Origin: Verrucomicrobiota bacterium
Lineage (GTDB): Bacteria; Verrucomicrobiota; Verrucomicrobiia; Chthoniobacterales; UBA10450
NCBI GenBank assembly: GCA_003217965.1
Contig: QHNB01000010.1
Span: forward strand, 1 to 12,550
Length of the DNA: 12,550 bases
Direction: 5' to 3'
Below the pieces are notes generated by a model, which searched no databases, was not told the origin of the DNA, and was given only the letters and a program-made list of their open reading frames with translations. Each line of letters begins with the position of its first letter. The first letter of the stretch is position 1. Shown one piece after another: positions 6,121 to 12,550 of the stretch. Both the position numbers and the translations under genes were made by a program.

Positions 6121-8673
6121 TTAAGACCAGGTGATTAGCCGCAGTTCGTGATTCTGCTGCAGATGCGGATGAGTCGATACGTCTCGAATGCTGAAACCAT
6201 AGGCACCAGATTCGCTTGCTGGAACTGAACCGCGGTAGTCGTAACTGCCGTCGCCATTCTGACTGGCTTGATTGAGCGTCGCGGTCGCTGGGTTTTTGAT
6301 TCCGCCGTTTTCCGCTTCGCCGTGATAGACTTCAACTCGGACGTGTTGCGGATCGACTGATCCGAGATGGACGCGTGCGCTCACCTGAAGCGATTCTCCC
6401 ACGGGGATGCTTTGGCGATCTTCATTGCCGACGTGCACGTCATCGATACGCACCTGCGACCAGTCTTTGCGCATACGTGTCTTCCATTCACTTAGACGAC
6501 TAGCGGCGACGCAGTTATCGGCCAGAAACTCGCGATGCGCGTGCGCGGCCGGCGCGTAAAGTCGCTCGGTGTATTCTTTAACCATTCGGTGAGTGTTAAA
6601 CACCGGTGTAACGCTGCGGATGGATTCCCGCATGAGCTGCAACCAGGCTAGGGGAAGCTTGCCATCAGGCTTGGCATAGTAGAGGGGGATGATCTGATTC
6701 TCGAGCAACTGATAGAGGCTCGAGGAGTCAACTTCATTTTGGAAATCGATGGCGCCGTCTCTAATCTCGGCTCCGATGGCCCAGCCGTTATTACCGTTGT
6801 AACTCTCGCCCCACCAACCATCCAGCACACTGAGGTTAAGCCCACCATTGGGTGGGGTTTTCATGCCGCTGGTGCCGCTGGCTTCGAGTGGGCGCAACGG
6901 ATTATTCAGCCAGAGATCAACTCCTTGGACCAGACGCCGCGCGATGTAGGTGTCGTAGTCTTCAACGAAGACAATGCGATTGTGAAAACCCGATTCACGC
7001 GAGAATTTGTAAACTTCCTGAATGAGCGCTTTGCCACCTTCATCTCGCGGATGCGCTTTACCAGCAAATATGAATTGGACCGGACGAGTTGTGTCGTTGA
7101 GCAGCCCTTCCAGCCGCTCTTTATCGGTAAACAGGAGCGCGCCACGCTTATAGGTGGCAAAGCGTCGGGCGAAACCGATGGTCAGGATTTCAGGATCAAG
7201 TAAGCGATTAGCTGCGCGCACTGCCTCTGGCGATTCGCCAAGCCGTTCGCGTTGGGCGTGGACGCGTTCGCGCACGAACTGCACCAGCCGCAGCTTCAAT
7301 TTTTGGTGGGTATCCCACAAGACCGCATCCGGAATATCAATAACGCGACGCCAAAAATCTTCATCGGTCAGGTTCTCTTCCCAATTTCCGAGATACTTGT
7401 CATAGAGGGCGGAGAACTCCGGCGCCATCCAGGTTTTAGTATGCACGCCATTGGTCACGCTGGTGATCGGGACTTCGTGCTGGGGCACGCCCGTCCATAC
7501 GTCTTTCCACAACCCGCGGCTCACTTCGCCGTGGAATTTGCTCACGCCGTTGGCATGACGACTCAAACGCAGGGCGAGAATGGTCATGCTAAAGGGATCG
7601 TTCGGATTTACTCGCGTTTGACCGAAGGTGAAAAGTTCGTCGAACGGAATACCGAGCTCGACTGCGAAATCAGTGAAATATTTTCGCATCATCTCGCGAG
7701 GGAAAGAATCGTTTCCGGCCGGGACTGGTGTGTGGGTGGTGAATACATTGGCCGAGGCCGCCACTTGCACGGCAGCGTAGAAATCCAGCTTCTTCTCCGT
7801 GATCAGCAGCCGGATGCGCTCGAGGGCGAGGAAGGCTGAGTGCCCTTCGTTCATATGAAATACTTCCGGATCGAGCCCAAGAGCGTTGAGGACATGCACG
7901 CCACCAATTCCCAGAAGCATTTCCTGCCGCATTCGCATCTCGAGATCGCCACCGTAAAGTTCCGCCGTAATGAGACGGTCCTCACTATTATTCTCAGGCA
8001 CGTCGGTGTCGAGCAGGTAGAGACTGACGCGGCCCACCAGCAATTGCCAAACTTTGGCATAAACGTCGCGGTCTAAAATCCGAACGGAAACGAGCAAGCG
8101 GTGTTCGCCTTGTCGGACCTCCCGGATGGGAAGGTGATGAAAATTTTGGTTGAGATTAATGGCGTGTTGTAGGCCATCCTTGTCGATCTCTTGTTTGAAA
8201 TAGCCGTGCCGATAAAGCAGTCCGACCGCAACGAAGTTGATGTCGAGGTCGCTGGCCGATTTGCAATGATCGCCGGCTAGAATGCCCAGACCACCGGAGT
8301 AGTTAGGAATCGATTCATGGAATCCAAATTCCGCAGAAAAATATGCGACCGGCTTCTGCAAGACAGAGCCGGGCCCGGTCTTTCCGTAGGTATCTTTGGG
8401 CGCTAAATATTCTTTGAAAGCGTCATAAACCTGCTTCAGCTCACGAAGGAAATTTTTGTCTTGCGCGACCTCTTCGAGCCGGACCTGGCGTGAGAGCTGG
8501 AGCATGCGCATGGGATTGTGATTGGTCCGATTCCAAAGCTCAGTATCAAGGTGGCGGAAGAGGCGGCGGGCGGATGGTTCCCAGGTCCACCAAAGATTAA
8601 AGCTTATTTCGCGAAGCGGCTCGAGTACCGTCGGAAGAGTCGGAATGACATTGTAAGTGACAAAGTTCGGCAT
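6121..8673 (-). CDS. glgP: Alpha-glucan (glycogen/maltodextrin) phosphorylase, DUF3417 type
   Basis: The protein releases glucose-1-phosphate from alpha-1,4-glucans by phosphorolysis, in the cytosol, as part of glycogen turnover. From the ATG at 8673 it has 850 residues. The N-terminus carries the DUF3417 domain typical of the short bacterial/thermophile phosphorylases (LREISFNLWWTWEP). FSAEFGFHESIPNYSGGLG follows, then MNEGHSAF, TTHTPVPAGND and IGFARRFATYKR. The pyridoxal-phosphate site EASGTSGMK has the cofactor lysine at about residue 605. The C-terminal part beyond about residue 735 looks beta-rich and is usual for this subtype. A TTG start at 8688 would add five residues (MASPA) and cannot be excluded. 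It lies 69 bases downstream of the rhomboid gene on the same strand, so cotranscription is possible. No other glycogen gene is in the window. Confidence 0.95.
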   Translation of the reverse strand: MPNFVTYNVIPTLPTVLEPLREISFNLWWTWEPSARRLFRHLDTELWNRTNHNPMRMLQLSRQVRLEEVAQDKNFLRELKQVYDAFKEYLAPKDTYGKTGPGSVLQKPVAYFSAEFGFHESIPNYSGGLGILAGDHCKSASDLDINFVAVGLLYRHGYFKQEIDKDGLQHAINLNQNFHHLPIREVRQGEHRLLVSVRILDRDVYAKVWQLLVGRVSLYLLDTDVPENNSEDRLITAELYGGDLEMRMRQEMLLGIGGVHVLNALGLDPEVFHMNEGHSAFLALERIRLLITEKKLDFYAAVQVAASANVFTTHTPVPAGNDSFPREMMRKYFTDFAVELGIPFDELFTFGQTRVNPNDPFSMTILALRLSRHANGVSKFHGEVSRGLWKDVWTGVPQHEVPITSVTNGVHTKTWMAPEFSALYDKYLGNWEENLTDEDFWRRVIDIPDAVLWDTHQKLKLRLVQFVRERVHAQRERLGESPEAVRAANRLLDPEILTIGFARRFATYKRGALLFTDKERLEGLLNDTTRPVQFIFAGKAHPRDEGGKALIQEVYKFSRESGFHNRIVFVEDYDTYIARRLVQGVDLWLNNPLRPLEASGTSGMKTPPNGGLNLSVLDGWWGESYNGNNGWAIGAEIRDGAIDFQNEVDSSSLYQLLENQIIPLYYAKPDGKLPLAWLQLMRESIRSVTPVFNTHRMVKEYTERLYAPAAHAHREFLADNCVAASRLSEWKTRMRKDWSQVRIDDVHVGNEDRQSIPVGESLQVSARVHLGSVDPQHVRVEVYHGEAENGGIKNPATATLNQASQNGDGSYDYRGSVPASESGAYGFSIRDVSTHPHLQQNHELRLITWS

Positions 8674-8742
8674 AGCAGGAGAAGCCAAGGCGATCGGGAT
8701 ATTGTCAGGAAAATTTCAAATCTGGCAATGCAACGGAGCGGG

Positions 8743-9597
8743 TTATATGCCGCGCACTGGTTGACGCCGCAGAGCAAGTCCGAGGAGAAAACCGGTCACC
8801 AGGCCCCCGAGATGAGCGGACATACTGACGTTTGGAGTCATGAGATCGAAAGCAATTTGCATTGCCACAATAACAATGACGTTTCGCAATCGCTGCTGTG
8901 CCAGCGGCGCGTTCCGGTTAAGCAGAAGAAATCCTCCCCATGCGCCGACGATGCCCATGACACAGCCCGAGGCTCCGACGAGTTCCAGCGGCGGGAGCAG
9001 GTGCAATTTTGCTAACAAAATCACGCTGATGCTCGACCCGAGGCCGGAGAGAAGGTAGCAAAGCGCAAACGCGATAGCGCCGATTTGACGTTCCAGCGGC
9101 GGTCCGAGCACGAGCAGCGCGAACATGTTGAAAGCGAGATGAACCGTCCCGTAATGCAGGAATAACGCGGTGAAAAGTCTCCAGTGCTGATGTGCATAGA
9201 GGACGGAGATCGTATCGAGCTCTCCCAAGCGATATAGGGTGAGAGGATTTTCCGGCCCGCCGAAAAGGATTTCCATGAGAAAAACCGCTACGTTGAGGAG
9301 GATCAATGCCAGAACAACCGGTGAGATCGTGATTGTCGGGGAGCGCGCGCGATAAAGGGGATCGTGTTTCGCCCGAGTACGGTGACGTAGCATCGCTGGG
9401 AGCAACAATAGGCTGCACCACAGAATTGCCGCGATATAACCGGCAACAGGTCGGGCAATGAGCCAACCAAGCGCGGAGGCGATCAGGACAACTAAGGCGG
9501 CCAGGCGCGGGCCGGAAGCGTGCACGCGAAAACTTTGCGCGACGATCAGCGAAGACGAGGCAATTGCGGTAAAAAGAAAGATATGCTGAAGTTCCAT
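8743..9597 (-). CDS. Rhomboid-family intramembrane serine protease
   Basis: This 284-residue multi-pass membrane protease would cleave transmembrane segments of substrate proteins within the lipid bilayer. The rhomboid hallmarks are all present: HLAFN (His153, Asn157) in the oxyanion-forming helix, GASG with catalytic Ser210, and AHLGG with catalytic His262. Hydrophobic helices cover roughly 5-22, 33-48, 52-70, 93-113, 143-167, 174-196, 208-227, 239-256 and 263-277. There are therefore two to three extra N-terminal helices before the six-helix rhomboid core, which starts near residue 93. A charged stretch at 71-87 (RHRTRAKHDP...) separates the two parts. The ATG at 9597 has only a weak purine stretch upstream. 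It is divergent from the DsbA-like gene and may share a transcript with glgP downstream. The substrate is unknown. Confidence 0.93.
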   Translation of the reverse strand: MELQHIFLFTAIASSSLIVAQSFRVHASGPRLAALVVLIASALGWLIARPVAGYIAAILWCSLLLLPAMLRHRTRAKHDPLYRARSPTITISPVVLALILLNVAVFLMEILFGGPENPLTLYRLGELDTISVLYAHQHWRLFTALFLHYGTVHLAFNMFALLVLGPPLERQIGAIAFALCYLLSGLGSSISVILLAKLHLLPPLELVGASGCVMGIVGAWGGFLLLNRNAPLAQQRLRNVIVIVAMQIAFDLMTPNVSMSAHLGGLVTGFLLGLALRRQPVRGI

Positions 9598-9694
9598 CTC
9601 ATGGGGCGGGACGAGTTTCGCACGTCTGACCGATTCGTCATGTCACGCGAAAGTTACTTTTCGCAGTAATTGCTTTCTGCCAAATTGGGAAACC
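9598..9694. promoter_or_regulatory. Divergent intergenic region with a short hairpin
   Basis: These 97 bases separate the divergent rhomboid and DsbA-like genes and should contain both promoters, although no convincing -35/-10 pair stands out. GCGAAAG (9647-9653) and TTTTCGC (9658-9664) form a 7-pair hairpin (one G-T) with a TTAC loop, about 30 bases before the TTG start of the DsbA-like gene. It may be an operator or leader structure. Confidence 0.3.
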
Positions 9695-10354
9695 TTGCGC
9701 ATCTCGATCATCAATTATCTGGATGTCGTTTCCTCCTGGTGCTTCTGGGCCGAGCCGACTTGGACGGAATTGAAACGGACTTATGCGGAGCGCGTTAGCT
9801 TCGATTGGAGGATTGCGCTGATGGACGCGTCGGGGCTGCCAAAATCACGGGCGCAGGAGGAGTGGTTTTATCGGCGCAGCGGGATGATGAATCGCTCGCC
9901 GTTCATGCTACGCACCGATTGGTATGAGCCGGTCTTGCCCGAGTATCTGGTGCCGAATTTGATGGCGGAAGCGGCGCGGGATCTCGGCGTTAAAGATGAT
10001 AAAGTCCGGGTCGCGCTGGCCAACGCGACCTTGCGTGAGGGCAAAAACATTCGCGATTGGGAAATCGCCGCGGGAGTAGCGGCAAAGGCAGGGGGCCTGG
10101 ATGAGAAAAAATTGCTGGAAGCGGCGCATTCTCCCGTAACTGAAGCGCGGGTGCGCGCAAGCACGGCGGAATGGCACACCCTCCAGGTTACGCAGCGTCC
10201 GACCTTCGTTATCGACACTGAAATTGGTGATCGCGCGATCTTTTCCGGCGTGGTAAAGTTGCAACCTATTGCTGCCACGCTCGATTCCATGATTGAAGAT
10301 GCTGCTGCCTATGCCGCGCATGCCGCGCACTTCGGCTCGCCACCTGCTGAATAA
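9695..10354 (+). CDS. DsbA-like / GST-kappa-like thioredoxin-fold protein
   Basis: This 219-residue cytosolic protein (no signal peptide) belongs to the DsbA superfamily that includes FrnE-like oxidoreductases, glutathione S-transferase kappa and 2-hydroxychromene-2-carboxylate isomerase. It starts with a first strand ISIINYLDVV. The active-site segment is S13-S14-W15-C16, where FrnE-like proteins have CPWC. The cis-proline loop is TQRPTF with Pro169, and the helical insertion lies between them. The nucleophilic Cys is thus Ser and only the second Cys remains. GST-kappa enzymes also have Ser at this place, so a transferase or isomerase role is as likely as disulfide exchange. The start is a TTG at 9695 preceded by GGGA; no ATG or GTG fits before the first strand. 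infC lies about 200 bases downstream on the same strand. The substrate is unknown. Confidence 0.8.
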   Translation: MRISIINYLDVVSSWCFWAEPTWTELKRTYAERVSFDWRIALMDASGLPKSRAQEEWFYRRSGMMNRSPFMLRTDWYEPVLPEYLVPNLMAEAARDLGVKDDKVRVALANATLREGKNIRDWEIAAGVAAKAGGLDEKKLLEAAHSPVTEARVRASTAEWHTLQVTQRPTFVIDTEIGDRAIFSGVVKLQPIAATLDSMIEDAAAYAAHAAHFGSPPAE

Positions 10355-10407
10355 CTGCTCAGATTGATCTTGCGACTCTCCAATTGTGGCTTACAACTTT
10401 CCCCTCG

Positions 10408-10457
10408 GCTCGCCAAAGGCGGGCTCGTTGTCGCGGTCCCTCGCAGCCGCGACGATG
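10408..10457 (+). other. Tandem hairpins in the gap before infC
   Basis: The gap 10355-10558 holds two adjacent hairpins. The first is GCTCGCC (10408-10414) paired with GGCGGGC (10418-10424) around an AAA loop. The second is an 11-pair stem, 10426-10436 with 10447-10457, including GTCGCGG/CCGCGAC and two G-T pairs, with a 10-base loop. No T-run follows, so they do not make a classical terminator. They could be a Rho-type 3' end for the upstream gene, a structured infC leader, or a dispersed palindromic repeat. No convincing gene is seen in this gap. Confidence 0.4.
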
Positions 10458-10540
10458 TCGAGTGCTCCGTCCGCGCGCCCAAGCGTGAATGGATTTGCGA
10501 AATGAAATGACGGCGGCGCGGTGCACTCCCGTTTCGCCGG

Positions 10541-10546
10541 AAGGAG
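10541..10546 (+). promoter_or_regulatory. Shine-Dalgarno sequence of infC
   Basis: AAGGAG is a strong ribosome-binding match, rare in this window. It is 12 bases before the in-frame CTG at 10559, 24 before the in-frame ATT at 10571, and 57 before the first conventional start, the GTG at 10604. It therefore argues that translation starts upstream of that GTG, at a non-AUG codon. Confidence 0.55.
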
Positions 10547-10558
10547 CTTTGATTTAAT

Positions 10559-11155
10559 CTGCAACTACAAATTCGTGTAAACGGTCGGATTCGCGCTCGC
10601 GAAGTGCGAGTAATCATGGGGTCGACCGGTGAACAGCTCGGCGTCATGAAGTTATCGGACGCCTTGCGCAAAGCTCAGAGTTTGGACCTCGATCTGGTCG
10701 AAGTCGCTCCCGCGGCCAACCCGCCGGTATGCAAAATCGTCGATTTCGGGAAGTACCGTTACGATATCGCGAAGCAAGAGAAAGACCGGAAGTCCTCTGC
10801 AACCAAGCTCAAGGAGATCAAATTTCGGGTCAATATCGACGATCACGACTACCTGACGAAGATTCGTCACGGCGAAGAATTTCTCGATAAAGGCAACAAA
10901 GTTCGGGTGCAGCTGCAATTTCGCGGGCGTGAGATGGCGCATCAGGAGTTCGGCATGCAGCTCATGGAAAAGGTCAAGCGTGATCTGGCTGGAATGTCAC
11001 AAGTGGAGATGGAGCCGAAGCTGGCCGGGCGCAACATTACTATGACGCTCTCGCCTTTACCGGCGAATCGTCGGAAGCGACGGTTTGCGCCAGTGGCGAT
11101 TGAAGAACAAACCTCAGTTAATGGGGCCCAGATTGGCAGAAGCGAAGCACGCTAA
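10559..11155 (+). CDS. infC: Translation initiation factor IF-3
   Basis: IF-3 binds the 30S subunit, keeps it apart from 50S and proofreads the initiator tRNA and start codon. The N-domain contains RVNGRIRAREVRV, GEQLGVM and DLVEVAPAANPPVCKIVDFGKYRY. The linker is lysine-rich, and the C-domain contains LKEIKFR, FRGREMAHQEFG and LSPLP. The conserved RVNGRIRARE lies upstream of the first conventional start (GTG at 10604) and downstream of an in-frame TGA at 10550. Initiation must therefore occur at CTG 10559 (198 residues) or ATT 10571 (194 residues). E. coli infC uses AUU for autoregulation. I list the CTG because it is closer to AAGGAG, but ATT is nearly as likely. The C-terminus extends about 30 residues past the usual end. 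rpmI and rplT, usual partners, do not follow. Confidence 0.95.
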   Translation: MQLQIRVNGRIRAREVRVIMGSTGEQLGVMKLSDALRKAQSLDLDLVEVAPAANPPVCKIVDFGKYRYDIAKQEKDRKSSATKLKEIKFRVNIDDHDYLTKIRHGEEFLDKGNKVRVQLQFRGREMAHQEFGMQLMEKVKRDLAGMSQVEMEPKLAGRNITMTLSPLPANRRKRRFAPVAIEEQTSVNGAQIGRSEAR

Positions 11156-11161
11156 AATCGT

Positions 11162-11854
11162 CTAAGGCTTCGCCGCCGTGGGCAGCGCCTGTACCTGATT
11201 TAACGGAACGCTTTGCCCGGTCTCTTGTTGCGCGTTCGCATTGTTCGGATCGAGCTGGAGAACTTTATTGGTATCGGCAAGGGCGCCCTTGAGATCGCCT
11301 TTCGTTTGGAGGATTAACGCTCGGAGCTGATAATATTTTGCTTCGTCCGGCTTCAATTTGATCGCTTCGGAATAGTCGGCCAAGGCTTTGTCATAGTCTT
11401 TCAGCTGCATCTCGACATAGGCACGGCGTTCATATGCCTCTGGGTCGTCTTTCAGCGCTCGAATGACGAGGCTGTAATCTTGCAATGCATTATTCCAGTC
11501 TCCCTTGCTCATATAGGCATAAGCGCGAAATCGATGCGATGAAACCTCGTCCGGTTTGAGCTTAATTGCTTCGTTGAGATCATTAATCGCGGCGTCGTAG
11601 TTGCGCTGAGCCACCAGCGCGGTTGCGCGCTGCAATAGCGCAATAGCAAGATTATCCGAGTTCTTTTTATCTTGCGGCTCTACCTGAGCCGCCCGTCGGA
11701 AACTATCGACCGCTTTGTTCCAATCTTTCGCTCTGGCCGCTTCCACTCCCTCTCGCGAGAGTCTGGCCGCTTCCGGGTTCCCTTGCCCGCGCAGAGTGCC
11801 GGCTGCGAGGGTCAAAACAATAACGCCCAAACCAAATAATCTCATGTAACCCAT
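11162..11854 (-). CDS. Exported tetratricopeptide-repeat protein
   Basis: This 230-residue protein has a signal peptide (MGYMRLFGLGVIVLTLAAGTLRGQG) and then five TPR units, at about 28-61, 69-102, 103-137, 138-170 and 171-204. Several follow the pattern of W/Y-x-x-A at the turn and A-[IL]-x-L-x-P at the end. A low-complexity Gln/Pro/Ala tail closes the protein. TPR arrays are protein-binding scaffolds, so this is probably a periplasmic or envelope-associated adaptor whose partner is unknown. The ATG at 11854 is chosen because GGAGAG lies about four bases upstream and it gives a clean signal peptide. An upstream TTG at 11902 would add a polar stretch before it. The gene lies 54 bases downstream of the YmdB-like gene on the same strand and converges on infC with six bases between stops. 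Confidence 0.88.
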   Translation of the reverse strand: MGYMRLFGLGVIVLTLAAGTLRGQGNPEAARLSREGVEAARAKDWNKAVDSFRRAAQVEPQDKKNSDNLAIALLQRATALVAQRNYDAAINDLNEAIKLKPDEVSSHRFRAYAYMSKGDWNNALQDYSLVIRALKDDPEAYERRAYVEMQLKDYDKALADYSEAIKLKPDEAKYYQLRALILQTKGDLKGALADTNKVLQLDPNNANAQQETGQSVPLNQVQALPTAAKP

Positions 11855-11908
11855 GTTGCTCTCCGTGTGAAAGTTGCGGGCAGACAAATGCGACGAATGC
11901 AAGCTCTG

Positions 11909-12550
11909 TCAACCGCTCAGTTGGTCTGTATTACATTCGTTTTCCGCCCCCATGGTGGATTGCGCTGCCGCTGTATTCGTGGCCGTGACTCCTGCCTCGT
12001 CCACCCGCACAATACTGAGGGCGCGCCCTGTTACCTCCTCAATTTCAATAACCGCTCCACGCAATCGTACTTCGCCCGTCGCTACTGGAAACGACGCTGG
12101 CAAATTCGAGATGAAACGCTGAACGATCGGTTCCACGGCCCGCCCGAGAACCGAATTTATCGGACCACACATCCCGGCATCGCAAAGGAAAGCGGTGCCT
12201 CCGGGGAAAATTTGCTCATCTGCCGTCTGCACATGGGTGTGTGTGCCAATCACAGCCGAAACCTTACTATCGAGAAAGCGAGCGATGGCAATCTTCTCAC
12301 TCGTGGTTTCGCCGTGAATGTCGACGAGGATGACGTTCGTCTCTCCGTGCATTTTCGTGACCGCCGCTGCCATGGCGTGAAAGGGATTTTCCAAAATTGG
12401 CAGCATAAATGTGCGCGCTTGCACATTGATTACGCCCACTTTCCCTTTCGACGTCTCCAAAACGATCGCCCCGTGGCCCGGCGCGCCTTCCGGGTAATTG
12501 ATCGGGCGCAGAAGCCGCGGCTCGGTATCGATGTATCCGAAAATGTCTTT
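11909..12550 (-). CDS. YmdB-type metallophosphoesterase, C-terminal part
   Basis: This is the last 213 residues of a TIGR00282/YmdB-family metallophosphoesterase; the start lies beyond the right edge (the family is about 260-280 residues). Family members hydrolyse 2',3'-cyclic nucleotides, and Bacillus YmdB affects biofilm and motility choice. Counting from the window edge, visible motifs are KDIFGYID (1-8), RPINYPEGAPG (15-25), VINVQARTF (40-48), DIHGETTSEK with His79, GTHTHVQTADE with metal-binding His104 and His106, and FPGGTAFLCDAGMCGP. The open frame runs unbroken to the edge. A TTG at 12458-12460 is internal, because conserved family sequence precedes it. The N-terminal metal ligands cannot be checked. 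After the family core there is a tail of about 20 residues ending in NTDQLSG. It may be cotranscribed with the TPR gene 54 bases downstream. Confidence 0.93.
   Translation of the reverse strand, partial: KDIFGYIDTEPRLLRPINYPEGAPGHGAIVLETSKGKVGVINVQARTFMLPILENPFHAMAAAVTKMHGETNVILVDIHGETTSEKIAIARFLDSKVSAVIGTHTHVQTADEQIFPGGTAFLCDAGMCGPINSVLGRAVEPIVQRFISNLPASFPVATGEVRLRGAVIEIEEVTGRALSIVRVDEAGVTATNTAAAQSTMGAENECNTDQLSG

Noticed and set aside
7252..7839. 195-codon plus-strand frame inside glgP
   Set aside because: Antisense to conserved phosphorylase sequence; composition matches a shadow frame.
8518..9015. 165-codon plus-strand frame spanning the glgP start and the rhomboid end
   Set aside because: Overlaps two genuine minus-strand genes and shows no domain.
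10604..10606. GTG as the infC start
   Set aside because: It would cut off the conserved RVNGRIRARE part of IF-3 and is 57 bases from the only good ribosome-binding site.
10309..10671. 120-codon minus-strand frame over the infC leader
   Set aside because: Low-complexity Ser/Arg-rich product with no family features, overlapping the conserved infC N-terminus.
11855..11902. TTG at 11902 as an earlier start for the TPR protein
   Set aside because: It adds a polar stretch before the signal peptide, whereas the ATG at 11854 has GGAGAG just upstream.
12458..12460. TTG as the start of the YmdB-like gene
   Set aside because: Conserved family sequence (KDIFGYID and RPINYPEGAPG) continues in frame upstream to the window edge, so the codon is internal.

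Overview
The window looks like ordinary chromosomal DNA from a free-living Verrucomicrobiota bacterium, probably of the soil Spartobacteria/Chthoniobacterales type. Three things suggest this: an Mpa/Dop pair of Pup-proteasome genes outside Actinobacteria, a secreted esterase with the repeated 'STRG..GTGDNVLIGG' C-terminal module that I associate with Verrucomicrobia secreted proteins, and generally weak Shine-Dalgarno sequences with some GTG/TTG starts. The taxonomic call is an inference from protein character only. I see no tRNA, rRNA, CRISPR array, transposase or integrase, and no gene-free stretch longer than about 205 bases.

Left part (1-4191, + strand): the C-terminal part of the proteasome-associated AAA ATPase Mpa/ARC, then a DUF885-family exported zinc-metallopeptidase-like protein, then Dop, the deamidase/depupylase of Pup. 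Gaps are 35 and 66 bases, so the three may be cotranscribed. Pup, PafA and the 20S subunits PrcA/PrcB are not in the window. The expected dop-pup-prcB-prcA order is broken after dop by an unrelated secreted esterase. Mpa also lacks the C-terminal Gln-Tyr-Leu used for proteasome docking in mycobacteria.

Middle part (4192-9597): an exported GDSL/SGNH esterase with two tandem C-terminal modules (+), preceded by a leader that can fold in two alternative ways. It converges on an alpha-glucan phosphorylase of the DUF3417 type (-). Upstream of that on the same strand is a rhomboid intramembrane protease (-).

Right part (9598-12550): a divergent DsbA/GST-kappa-like thioredoxin-fold protein (+) with a TTG start and an SSWC instead of CPWC active site. 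It is followed by infC (translation initiation factor IF-3, +), whose conserved N-terminus can only be encoded from a non-AUG start (CTG or ATT). infC stands alone, without rpmI-rplT, and converges on an exported TPR protein (-). Upstream of the TPR gene on the same strand lies a YmdB-type metallophosphoesterase that runs off the right edge.

The functional highlights are the unusual Pup-proteasome fragment (1-4191) and the non-canonical initiation of infC. The other genes look like separate housekeeping or secretory units.
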